Assembly (NCBI GenBank): GCA_963739345.1
Contig: CAVUAA010000001.1
Span: 992,001-1,056,000 of the forward strand
DNA from: CAVUAA01 sp963739345
GTDB taxonomy: Bacteria; Chlamydiota; Chlamydiia; Chlamydiales; JAFEGQ01
DNA: 64,000 nucleotides
Direction of reading: 5' to 3'
The notes under the pieces were generated by a model, which saw nothing but the letters and a program-made list of their open reading frames with translations, was not told where the DNA came from and made no database searches. A program made the translations under genes and the position numbers. Below, piece after piece: positions 19,167-26,874 of this stretch (positions are counted from its first letter, which is position 1; each line of letters opens with the position of its first letter).

Positions 19167-20054
19167 ATGAATCCCGCTTATATCGAGCGACTCGGGCTGC
19201 ACGATGCCCACTTCACCCGCATCGATCACGAAGAGACCATGATTGCTGAGGTGTACCGAGTCGAGCGGAAGGAAAAACCTCCCCGCGTGCTCAAAGTGTG
19301 CGCGCGCGAAGAACACTTCAACCGCGAACAGTACTTCCTCACCCTTCTCAACGGTACACTCCCCATCCCCCGCCTGATCGACCTGGTCAAACCCGAGCCA
19401 GGGGTGCACGGCGCACTCCTAATGGAATGTCTGCCGGGCGCCCTCCTCCAAGAGAGCGACTGGACCGACGCCCTCGCCCACACTGTCGGCGAAACTCTCG
19501 CCCGCGTTCACCTTCACCGCACCTCCGGCTATGGCGATCTCACCAACCCAAAAACCCTCACCCCCAATCCCAAACGCTACTTCGAGGAGAAGGTGCGCGA
19601 AGAACTGGCAGAATGTCGCGCACACCTACCCTCGAAGCTAATCGACCAATGCCAGCACTACTACGACGCCCACTTCCATCTCCTCGCCTCGGTCGATGGC
19701 CCCTGCATTGTCCATCGAGACTTTCGCCCCGGCAACATCATGATTCACCAAGGCAAGCTCAGCGGCATCATCGACTGGGCTGGCGGCCGTTCCGGCTTTG
19801 CCGAGCAAGACTTCGTGGCGATGGAGCACAGAAATTGGCCAAGCCAGCCCTCCCACAAACAATCCCTCCTCACCGGCTACCAAACCATCCGTCCCCTCCC
19901 CGACTACCCACCCCTGATGCCCCTCCTCCGCCTCGCAAGAACCCTTGCCGTCGTCGGCTATACAGTCACCCACAACACCTGGCAAACCGACGACGCCCAC
20001 ATCTACACCTTCAACCGCCACTTCCTCGACACTTTTAACTTCAACCGAACCTAA
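19167..20054 (+). CDS. Aminoglycoside phosphotransferase-family kinase
   Basis: 295 residues of the APH/choline-kinase fold. It has the ATP-binding lysine region RVLKVCAREEHF, the Brenner motif VHRDFRPGNIM (182-192, catalytic D185, N190) and the metal-binding D203 in IIDWAGG. The family phosphorylates small hydroxyl substrates (antibiotics, choline, sugars or homoserine); the substrate is not evident. No chlamydial counterpart at this place is known to me. It ends just before a perfect palindrome. Confidence 0.82.
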   Translation: MNPAYIERLGLHDAHFTRIDHEETMIAEVYRVERKEKPPRVLKVCAREEHFNREQYFLTLLNGTLPIPRLIDLVKPEPGVHGALLMECLPGALLQESDWTDALAHTVGETLARVHLHRTSGYGDLTNPKTLTPNPKRYFEEKVREELAECRAHLPSKLIDQCQHYYDAHFHLLASVDGPCIVHRDFRPGNIMIHQGKLSGIIDWAGGRSGFAEQDFVAMEHRNWPSQPSHKQSLLTGYQTIRPLPDYPPLMPLLRLARTLAVVGYTVTHNTWQTDDAHIYTFNRHFLDTFNFNRT

Positions 20055-20056
20055 AA

Positions 20057-20090
20057 ACTCCCGAAATCGACAAATGTCGATTTCGGGAGT
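20057..20090. repeat. Perfect palindrome, 16-bp arms, 2-nt loop
   Basis: ACTCCCGAAATCGACA (20057-20072), AA, then the exact reverse complement (20075-20090), 2 bp after the kinase stop. There is no T-run, so it is not a standard intrinsic terminator, though it could block exonucleases or end transcription. GAAATCGACAAAT from this arm recurs about 190 nt downstream, upstream of the ATPase gene. The rest of 20091-20307 holds no gene I can support. Confidence 0.85.
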
Positions 20091-20307
20091 CGGTAATTTA
20101 TCAGAGCCAAATCGGGCCCGTCTCCTATGTAAGCGAGCACGAAGCAACCTCCATAACCGACACATAATGTGTGTATTACGAGAGTAATCGCGGAAGCCAC
20201 AGGCTGGATCATGCAGCGTATACTCCCCTCGCATCACGGATTCACTGAATTTGAAATCGACAAATTCCAGCTGTGTGCTAAAATTTCCACCTGTCAAAGG
20301 GCAAGGA

Positions 20308-21741
20308 ATGGAACGATTCATCGGACGTCGCCATGAGCTACGACGTCTAAAAGACTTAAAAGAGAAAATAGCTGCCAGCCTGGTTGTGATCCGTGGCAGA
20401 CGACGGATCGGCAAAAGTCGCCTCATTACCGAGTTTAGCCGAGGCGAACCCTATTTTGTATTTTCCGGAATACCTCCAAGCAAGGCGACAACCAAACAGA
20501 GCCAAATCAACCTCTTCGCTGCTGAGGTTTCAAAGCATTTTCGCACCCCCGTTCCAACTTGCACTGACTGGGCGATGGCATTTGCGGCCCTCGGAGCCCT
20601 CTGCTCTACAGGAAGAGTCGTGGTTGCTTTCGATGAGATCTCATGGATGGGTTCTGAAGACCCCGATTTTTTGGGTCATCTAAAAAACGCCTGGGATCTC
20701 GTCTTTTCTCGAAACCCTCAACTTATCCTCATTCTCTGTGGTTCAATATCGAGCTGGATTGAGGACAACATCCTGCGCAGTACGGGATTTGTCGGAAGGA
20801 TCTCTTTAGACCTCCATCTGAAGGAACTCCCTTTGAGAGATGCGATCCAATTTTGGGATGACTATCAAGACCGAGTCAGCCCTTTTGATGTCCTACGGGT
20901 ATTGGCCATCACCGGAGGCGTCCCACGCTATCTGGAAGAGCTTATTCCCAAACGGTCTGCCGTCGACAATATCCGCCTACTCTGCTTTGAACCGGACGGA
21001 CTACTGCTGAACGAGTTCGACAACATTTTCTCGGATGTGTTCCATGTACGCACACCAATTTACCAGGAAATGCTAACCCACCTAGCTACACGTTCTCAGC
21101 TCAGAAAGGACCTCACCGCCGAAATAAAGACGCCGGTGGGAGGCGATATTTCCCGCTATCTTCACGACCTTCACCACGCGGGATTTGTCTCCATCGATCC
21201 CACCTGGGACCTCCGTACGCAAAAGGAATCCCGGTTTAAAAGGTACCGGCTCTCAGACAACTACACCCGCTTCTACATGAAATATATCCGTCCAAACAAG
21301 CGCGCCATCGAACAGGGGTCCTATCGTCATCTCAGTCTTGATCTTCTCTCAGGATGGGACACTGTGATGGGCCTCCAATTTGAAAATCTGGTAGTCAATA
21401 ACGCTCACCTTTTGATCGACGCACTCCGACTCAACCCTGCTGACATCGTCCAATACGGGCCATACTTTCAGCGGAAGACGGCACGGGCCGCTGGCTGCCA
21501 GATCGATCTTCTTCTACAAACCCGGCACCGAACGGTCTACCTGTGCGAGATCAAGTTCTCAGCCGAAAAAATCGGTCTTGGTGCCGGTCATCAAACTCAA
21601 CGCGCGCTCCACTCCATCCAACTCCCTCGAAACTGGACTGCTAGGACGGTCTTGGTACATGTGAATGGGACGTCCCGCGAGTTGCAGCAGAGCAGCGCGT
21701 TCGATCATATTGTCGATTTCGGCTCCCTGGTGACGGCTTAA
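20308..21741 (+). CDS. P-loop ATPase with DUF234-like C-terminal nuclease domain
   Basis: 477 residues from the ATG at 20308 (AAGGGCAAGGA upstream), starting MERFIGRRHELRRLKDL. Walker A is GRRRIGKS (30-37) and Walker B is VVVAFDE (104-110), followed by a sensor-like LILCGSISSW. A winged-helix part and a C-terminal PDDEXK-like segment (D in CQIDLLLQ, ExK in LCEIKFS) match the archaeal-type ATPase/DUF234 architecture. These proteins are scattered accessory genes with no firm function. It converges on the broken gene, with a 64-bp palindrome between them. Confidence 0.8.
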   Translation: MERFIGRRHELRRLKDLKEKIAASLVVIRGRRRIGKSRLITEFSRGEPYFVFSGIPPSKATTKQSQINLFAAEVSKHFRTPVPTCTDWAMAFAALGALCSTGRVVVAFDEISWMGSEDPDFLGHLKNAWDLVFSRNPQLILILCGSISSWIEDNILRSTGFVGRISLDLHLKELPLRDAIQFWDDYQDRVSPFDVLRVLAITGGVPRYLEELIPKRSAVDNIRLLCFEPDGLLLNEFDNIFSDVFHVRTPIYQEMLTHLATRSQLRKDLTAEIKTPVGGDISRYLHDLHHAGFVSIDPTWDLRTQKESRFKRYRLSDNYTRFYMKYIRPNKRAIEQGSYRHLSLDLLSGWDTVMGLQFENLVVNNAHLLIDALRLNPADIVQYGPYFQRKTARAAGCQIDLLLQTRHRTVYLCEIKFSAEKIGLGAGHQTQRALHSIQLPRNWTARTVLVHVNGTSRELQQSSAFDHIVDFGSLVTA

Positions 21742-21780
21742 GTGATCAATCGGTCGATGATCCGCGTCATTGCCAAACCG

Positions 21781-21844
21781 ATCTGGTGTCAGACATGACA
21801 ACCTGACAACTCGAGTTGTCAGGTTGTCATGTCTGACACCAGAT
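21781..21844. repeat. 64-bp perfect palindrome between convergent genes
   Basis: Two 32-bp arms with no loop. The arm contains GTGTCAGACATGACAAC and ends in TGACAACTC. It shares this core with the palindrome at 29835-29902 (differences A/G and C/A). It lies between the ends of two convergent genes, where it could end transcription from both sides. Confidence 0.92.
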
Positions 21845-21845
21845 C

Positions 21846-23707
21846 TCATTTGGTGGTAATTTTCAGGGTGAATTCGCCGGTGGATTCGATGTAAGTCGCA
21901 TGGACCTGTTTTTCGGATCCCATGGGCACCGTGAACCATAACTTATCAACCGGAAGGTGTTTCTGTTTGGTTCGGCGGAGGAAGGACCCCCTAGTTCCCT
22001 TGGAGCGAAATGGCTCTTCATGACAGAGAACACTAATACAACGTTTCTCTTTGGCGAGCGATTGGAGCGCAAAGTCAATGGTGGTGGGATCGTCGGGCTG
22101 GAGGTGTAAGCTGAATTCCTGGGTCGAGGTGCAATAGGTAGCTTCGAGTTTTGTATTTTTCGGAACCTTAAACCATAGGCTGTCGACGGGAAAGTAGAAA
22201 TCACCCACCTGTTCCGACTTGTCATAGCACCGGACCGTGACATAGCGCGACTCACTCTCAATGAAATCCACCAGATGATCGGTCGAAAGGATCTCCAACT
22301 CCGAGATCTTTTCACATCTCACGTCCACCTTCTCTGAAAGGCGATGAGAATAATAGCAATTGCCAAGCAGATCAATCGTAAAACAAGGGAGAGGCGAGCA
22401 CAGAATCAGAGCTCGATCCACGGTCAGCAAAAGTTGCCGTTTGAGAGCGACCGCTGATTCTAGTGTCGGTTGGCGTATGAGATCACCAAAGCAACCGACC
22501 AGCTCTTCCTGAATTCCCCCCTCCCAATCATCGCGGTAGATCGATTCTCCTTCGCACTTGCGCAGTGGAGTTGCGAACGTCTGCTTATGATCATCAAACA
22601 AATGGCGAATATTACGACGAAGTCGATCGAGTGCGATCACCTCAAGATGACTGTTTGGATCAAGTTTATACGGCTCCTGCTCTCCAAAACCGAGCACCGT
22701 TCCCTTAAGATCCTGAGTCACCCGAATGGTCTCGTGCCGTTTCTTCACCCCGAGGAATTTCATCACCCTATTCTGCACGTCAGCTGACGAGTAGAATTTA
22801 GTCTCCTGTTCCGATCCCCAATTCAATCTCCCTTTCCATGTGACCCAACTCGTAACCTTATCCTTTTCCTTTCGTCCAAGTAGTCCGTTGCGATAGGGCA
22901 AGGTGGCCCGGTTAAAACGGAATAGATCATTGATCGTCACCCTCTCCTGCCCGTAATCGGTCACGTCAGACACAATAGGATATTGGACCAGCCCTCCCTT
23001 TCCATCCCAAACCAACAGCTTCTTCCGGCCGCGCATGAGGGTGAGAGCCTCAGCCACTGCATTGCAAACCAACTGCTTGTTCGGTTTAGCCCAATCAATG
23101 GGTGTGAACAGCTTATGAAGGTTAGGATAGATCTCCCCATTGAGATCGCAATCTCTTAGCCTGTTGAACACCCGCTTTTGAGTGATTGGTCGCGGCCACT
23201 AAAGAGGACGGATCTCTGTCTCTGCCGTAGTATAATCCGTAATCCCAAGACGGGGGATCTTGGTTTTAGGGTAATAGACCGGTGTTTCGTTGGGGCTCCA
23301 AACTGCCCAACCTTCAGGAACCTCAAGCCGTTTGCACTTCTTAAGCAGCTCCTTGCCGGTCAATCCGAGCAGCTCTCCCTTCGACAGATCGCTCTTCAAT
23401 CCGCGCCGATTGGTCCAAATATTGATTACGTTATCGTTGTGTTTCAACTGAGCGCGGTCAAGACGAGACAACACCTCACAGACAAGATCTGTCACCTCCT
23501 GGTAGCCCTTATCCTTGGCGATTACCAGCAAATCGACCCGCTCTTGCAGTTTGGGATCTGTTGTGAGATCAAGTCCAAACTGCTCGTCCAACCAAACGCT
23601 CCATGCCAGAATCGTTTGGGAAAAGTTGTGGGTCAGCCGCTGCGTGTCGGGCCGCTCCTCCGCCGACTGGCGCCTCTGCAAATAGCTACCACCTTTCTTC
23701 CTCCCAA
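21846..23707 (-). pseudogene. Unrecognised large gene, broken by an in-frame TAG and an IS
   Basis: One minus-strand frame is open from the IS junction (23707) to 21846 except for a TAG at 23201-23199. The upstream part gives 160 residues from a TTG at 23681. Nine codons after the TAG a GTG at 23171 begins a 441-residue stretch, still in the same frame. Together this is about 610 residues. The 5' end is cut by the insertion element. No domain is recognised; the C-terminal half has repeated segments of the form LPVDKLWFTVPMGSEKQVHA and FPVDSLWFKVPKNTKLEATY, suggesting an internal duplication of about 80 residues. Confidence 0.7.
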
Positions 23708-24867
23708 GACCCAGTTTGCTACCCTGACTCGACTCAAGGGTTAGCGAAGTGGTTCAGATACGACCGGAACGCCGACGGCAAGGGTACTCCCTTGCCAAGA
23801 AGTTTCGGGAAGTAGATGGGTCGCTGCAGCAGCCCTTGAGTCGAGCCAATTTTCTTAAGTGATTCGAGAGAGGCTGTAGGCTAGGATGGCACTCATGATC
23901 CGGATGGAGAATCCGAGTGCAGTGGAGGCTCGAACGCTACGTGGTAGTAGTCCCGTGATGCAGCTAAATGCTGTTTCTACGATCTGTCTCCGACTGCTGA
24001 TTGCCTTCTCTTCTTCGTCTGTTCGCTTTCTAGTCGAGTTGGGGTGTTTCCTTCTGGCGAGAAGCTCGATGCAAGAGTCCTCTGCAAGAAGATCTTCGAG
24101 GTCATAGCAATTGTAGGCTCCGTCAGCATAGAGCTTCGACTGTGGTGGGAGATCGAGCTCCATTTTCCACAGGACAGCAACGTCATTTCTGCATGCTGGC
24201 TCCATCGCTACCTCAACCGGTCCTCCCTCACACGTCACAACCATGTGCACCTTGATGCCGCAGAAGTACTGCTGCTTTGACGGAGCGTAGCCGAGGTATT
24301 CCTTGCCGAGGAAGAATTTCCGTCGATCAATCCGCTGCTTCTTACAACACTCCACCGGGAAACTGTCCACAGCATACTCAGAGGAGGAGTTGGTTCTCCT
24401 GAATATCAGAGCTAGAAAGCGAAATACTGCCGTCCATATCGGCCATGGAATTTTGTGCAGACGACGGTTGAGTCGACTCTTGCTCAAGAGATTGGGAAAG
24501 TACCGAGATTGGCGGCAAAACCAACAGGTTTTGCGATGATTTCCACCAAATAATTGTCCGGACATGATCGAGAACGTGATGATTTCAGCTGTGCTCATTC
24601 GAGCCTGCTGGTCATCTTCAAACCCCATAGCTTTAATGACTTCGTCGCAAACAACGTAAGTGACAATGATTTGCATATCCATGTGTGATCTCCTTTTTGG
24701 GACATTCAAAAAGGAAAAATATACACGGTTTGCCGCAGGACTTCAGCGTTGCACTCATCTGCCACGCATCAGCCCTTGACAAGGGAGTACCCTTGCCGGC
24801 GAGCTGCTACGCGACATCTAAGCACAACGCTGAAGTCCTGCGGCAAATCAGGGTAGCAATCTGGGTC
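23708..24867 (-). mobile_element. Complete IS982-like insertion sequence
   Basis: 1160 bp bounded by GACCCAGTTTGCTACCCTGA (23708-23727) and, on the other strand, GACCCAGATTGCTACCCTGA (24867-24848), 19/20 identical. A 3-bp CAA lies on both sides and may be the target duplication. Each end carries a further hairpin region: inner arms at 23726-23740/23833-23847 and 24729-24751/24825-24847 (the latter 23 bp, perfect), each around a GGCAAGGG-TACT-CCCTTG(C/T)C palindrome. One transposase gene fills the middle. The same terminal repeats occur at 38614-38775 and 63079-63239. Confidence 0.9.
23855..24682 (-). CDS. IS982-like DDE transposase
   Basis: 275 residues from the ATG at 24682, which has AAAGGAG 7 nt upstream; an in-frame ATG 27 nt earlier precedes that site. 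The DDE triad is D106 (AVDSFPVECC), D187 (LYADGAYNCY) and E236 (RRQIVETAFS), with the C-terminal RIMSAILAYSL typical of IS982 enzymes. The frame is intact, so the element may still move. The family call rests on the motif pattern and could be a related IS5-group enzyme. Confidence 0.88.
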   Translation of the reverse strand: MDMQIIVTYVVCDEVIKAMGFEDDQQARMSTAEIITFSIMSGQLFGGNHRKTCWFCRQSRYFPNLLSKSRLNRRLHKIPWPIWTAVFRFLALIFRRTNSSSEYAVDSFPVECCKKQRIDRRKFFLGKEYLGYAPSKQQYFCGIKVHMVVTCEGGPVEVAMEPACRNDVAVLWKMELDLPPQSKLYADGAYNCYDLEDLLAEDSCIELLARRKHPNSTRKRTDEEEKAISSRRQIVETAFSCITGLLPRSVRASTALGFSIRIMSAILAYSLSRIT

Positions 24868-24898
24868 CAAGGCTTGGGGTGTGATAGCTCAACGCCTC

Positions 24899-25042
24899 TT
24901 AAGCCTCGAGAATTTCAGGGTGGGCAAGGTCGAGCTCCCAAACATGAGTCTGGCTCTCAAGGCCAACATTGAGGTCGTGAATAGCCTCAACCTGTGGGGT
25001 TGAAGTGAGAATAAGCGCTGCGATCAATCCTTTTGCCAACAT
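24899..25042 (-). CDS. Short exported peptide, perhaps the detached 5' end of the broken gene
   Basis: 47 residues. AAGGAGGTG lies 5 nt before the ATG at 25042, a very strong ribosome binding site. The first 20 residues (MLAKGLIAALILTSTPQVEA) form a signal peptide, followed by a 27-residue mature part ending EILEA. If the IS and one copy of the CAA duplication are removed, this frame continues, after its TAA, in the same frame as the broken gene at 21846-23707. It is either a tiny secreted protein or the start of that gene. Confidence 0.5.
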   Translation of the reverse strand: MLAKGLIAALILTSTPQVEAIHDLNVGLESQTHVWELDLAHPEILEA

Positions 25043-25156
25043 AGACACCTCCTTGCGAATTTGAACCCAAAGTGTGACATCATTGGAAAATTTTTGCAAG
25101 ACATTGTGGCCTGGAAAGATCTCATCACCCTGATTACAAGATGGATAAGGAATTAT

Positions 25157-25183
25157 TCAGCAGATTAGGGTGTTGAGTGCTAA
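25157..25183 (+). promoter_or_regulatory. Degenerate CIRCE element (HrcA operator)
   Basis: The right half-site GAGTGCTAA (25175-25183) is perfect; after the usual 9-nt spacer the left half (25157-25165) keeps only 5 of 9 consensus positions. It lies directly upstream of the hrcA -35 box, where HrcA repression is expected. Confidence 0.6.
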
Positions 25184-25189
25184 AAACCC

Positions 25190-25218
25190 TTGACCAGCTC
25201 TTTAAGGGTCGCTACAAT
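25190..25218 (+). promoter_or_regulatory. hrcA-grpE-dnaK promoter
   Basis: TTGACC (25190-25195), 17-nt spacer, TACAAT (25213-25218). The hrcA ATG begins 8 nt after the -10, so the transcript should start at or next to the start codon. Confidence 0.8.
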
Positions 25219-25225
25219 AGTGGGC

Positions 25226-26353
25226 ATGAAATCGATACCATTGAAACACAGCAAGAAGAAGGCACGGGAGTGGCGAGTACTGCTTGGCCTTGTGGAGCTG
25301 TACATTGCAATGGGAAAGCCAATTGGCTCTAAAACATTGCAGGAAAACGGGTTCGATGATATCAGCTCAGCGACGATTAGGAATTATTTTGCTAGCCTTG
25401 AGGAGCAGGGCTATCTACTTCAGCAGCACGTCTCGGGTGGCCGCGTGCCCACCGATCGAGCCTTTCGGGAATATGCGGCCGAGCATGTGACTGAAGGTCA
25501 AGTCTACGAGGAAGATGAGCAGGCCCTTGCGTTGCTGGGGGAAGAGACGAAAGAGGTGGCGGCCTACTTGCAGCAGGCAGCTGAGATGCTCTCAGAGCTG
25601 ACCGGTTGTGCATGCTTTTTGTCAGCCCCTCGCTTTGATCACGACTTTGTATTGGATGTGAAGGTGGTGCCGGTGGACTCCAACCGCTGCCTGGCGGTGA
25701 TTGTGACCGACTTTGGCTCAATCCTCTCAGAGGTGATGCACGCAGAGGTGGAGATCGATGGGGCGATGGCCGGACGGCTCGAGGGCTACTTCGCCTGGCG
25801 GCTCGGCCGGACCGACAAGCCGAAGGAGATGCCCCACAAAGAGGTGGCTCTTGCTGAGCGTTTTTACAATGAACTGATGGTCCGCTACATCACTAGATAT
25901 TCATCATTCTCTCAAGACGAGGTGCTCCGTACCGGCTTCTCCCGCCTTCTCGCCTTCCCCGAATTCAACAATGCGATGGCGCTGGTGGGCGGCCTCGCTC
26001 TCTTTGAGAACAGCTCGACGATGGCAGAGGTGCTGCGCGATTGTGAAACGCGGGGCGAGCTCACCTACTGGATTGGCGATCAGCTAAAAGCTTACGTGCC
26101 AGCTGCCGATCACTGTGCAGTGGTGGCAATCCCCTACTCGATTGGTGGAGCGCCGGTGGGTGCGGTGGGCGTGCTGGGACCCACCAGGCTTCCCTACCGC
26201 CGCCTCTTTGGTCTCCTCCATCTCTTTGCAGAAGCTGTGGGTGAGACCCTCTCGAAGAGCCTCTACAAGTTCAAGATCGGCTTCCGCCAACCAGAAGCTG
26301 GCGCCCTCTATCTCAATGACCAAGAAATTCAAATGATCACGGACCAAACATGA
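25226..26353 (+). CDS. hrcA: Heat-shock repressor HrcA
   Basis: 375 residues from ATG 25226. The N-terminal winged helix (REWRVLLGLVELYIAMGKPI, then TIRNYFASLEEQGYL) binds CIRCE; a GAF-like dimerisation region follows (GSILSEVMHAEV ... GGAPVGAVGVLGPTRLPYRR), and the C-terminal tail is extended as in chlamydiae. It represses its own operon together with grpE and dnaK. No Shine-Dalgarno sequence precedes the start, and the promoter spacing suggests a leaderless mRNA. It overlaps grpE by 4 bp. Confidence 0.94.
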   Translation: MKSIPLKHSKKKAREWRVLLGLVELYIAMGKPIGSKTLQENGFDDISSATIRNYFASLEEQGYLLQQHVSGGRVPTDRAFREYAAEHVTEGQVYEEDEQALALLGEETKEVAAYLQQAAEMLSELTGCACFLSAPRFDHDFVLDVKVVPVDSNRCLAVIVTDFGSILSEVMHAEVEIDGAMAGRLEGYFAWRLGRTDKPKEMPHKEVALAERFYNELMVRYITRYSSFSQDEVLRTGFSRLLAFPEFNNAMALVGGLALFENSSTMAEVLRDCETRGELTYWIGDQLKAYVPAADHCAVVAIPYSIGGAPVGAVGVLGPTRLPYRRLFGLLHLFAEAVGETLSKSLYKFKIGFRQPEAGALYLNDQEIQMITDQT

Positions 26354-26874
26354 CAGACGAACCAGAACAAGAGCCACCCACGTTAGATGATGAGATCGAA
26401 CGCCTTCGACAGGAATCGGAGGAGTTCCGAGACAAGTACATGCGGCAGCTGGCCGAATCGGAGAATGTGCGGAAGCGGTCGATGAAAGAGCGGCGAGATG
26501 GAGCGCAAAATGCGATCGTCGACGTGATCGCTGAGTTCCTCATTCCGCTCGACCACTTTCAGACGGCGCTACAACATGCTGAGGCAAGCTCGGACGAGGT
26601 GAAGAACTGGGCGATTGGATTTGAGATGATCCTCTCACAGTTTAAAACTGTCCTCGCCGGTCACAACATCACAGAAATCGAGGCGATCGGCCAACACTTC
26701 GATCCCCACCAGCACCAGGCAGTGGAGATGGTGGAGACCGAAGAGGCCGAAGAAGGAATAATCGTTGAAGAGGTGCTCCGCGGCTACCGAATGGGTGATC
26801 GCGTCGTTCGCGCCTCCACAGTAAAAGTTGCAAAAAGACCGACTCAAGAAGAGGAGAAAGAAGATGACCAATAG
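26350..26874 (+). CDS. grpE: DnaK nucleotide exchange factor GrpE
   Basis: 174 residues. A long N-terminal coiled coil (DEIERLRQESEEFRDKYMRQ) leads to the beta domain, with FDPHQHQAVEMVE and GYRMGDRVVRASTVKVAK near the end. It releases ADP from DnaK. It sits between hrcA and dnaK and overlaps both. Confidence 0.95.
   Translation: MTDEPEQEPPTLDDEIERLRQESEEFRDKYMRQLAESENVRKRSMKERRDGAQNAIVDVIAEFLIPLDHFQTALQHAEASSDEVKNWAIGFEMILSQFKTVLAGHNITEIEAIGQHFDPHQHQAVEMVETEEAEEGIIVEEVLRGYRMGDRVVRASTVKVAKRPTQEEEKEDDQ

Noticed and set aside
23199..23201. Recoded amber codon (TAG as sense)
   Set aside because: Two TAG-interrupted frames (here and 63633) are suggestive, but both lie in genes damaged by mobile elements, and rng, hisS and other intact genes use ordinary stops; decay is simpler.
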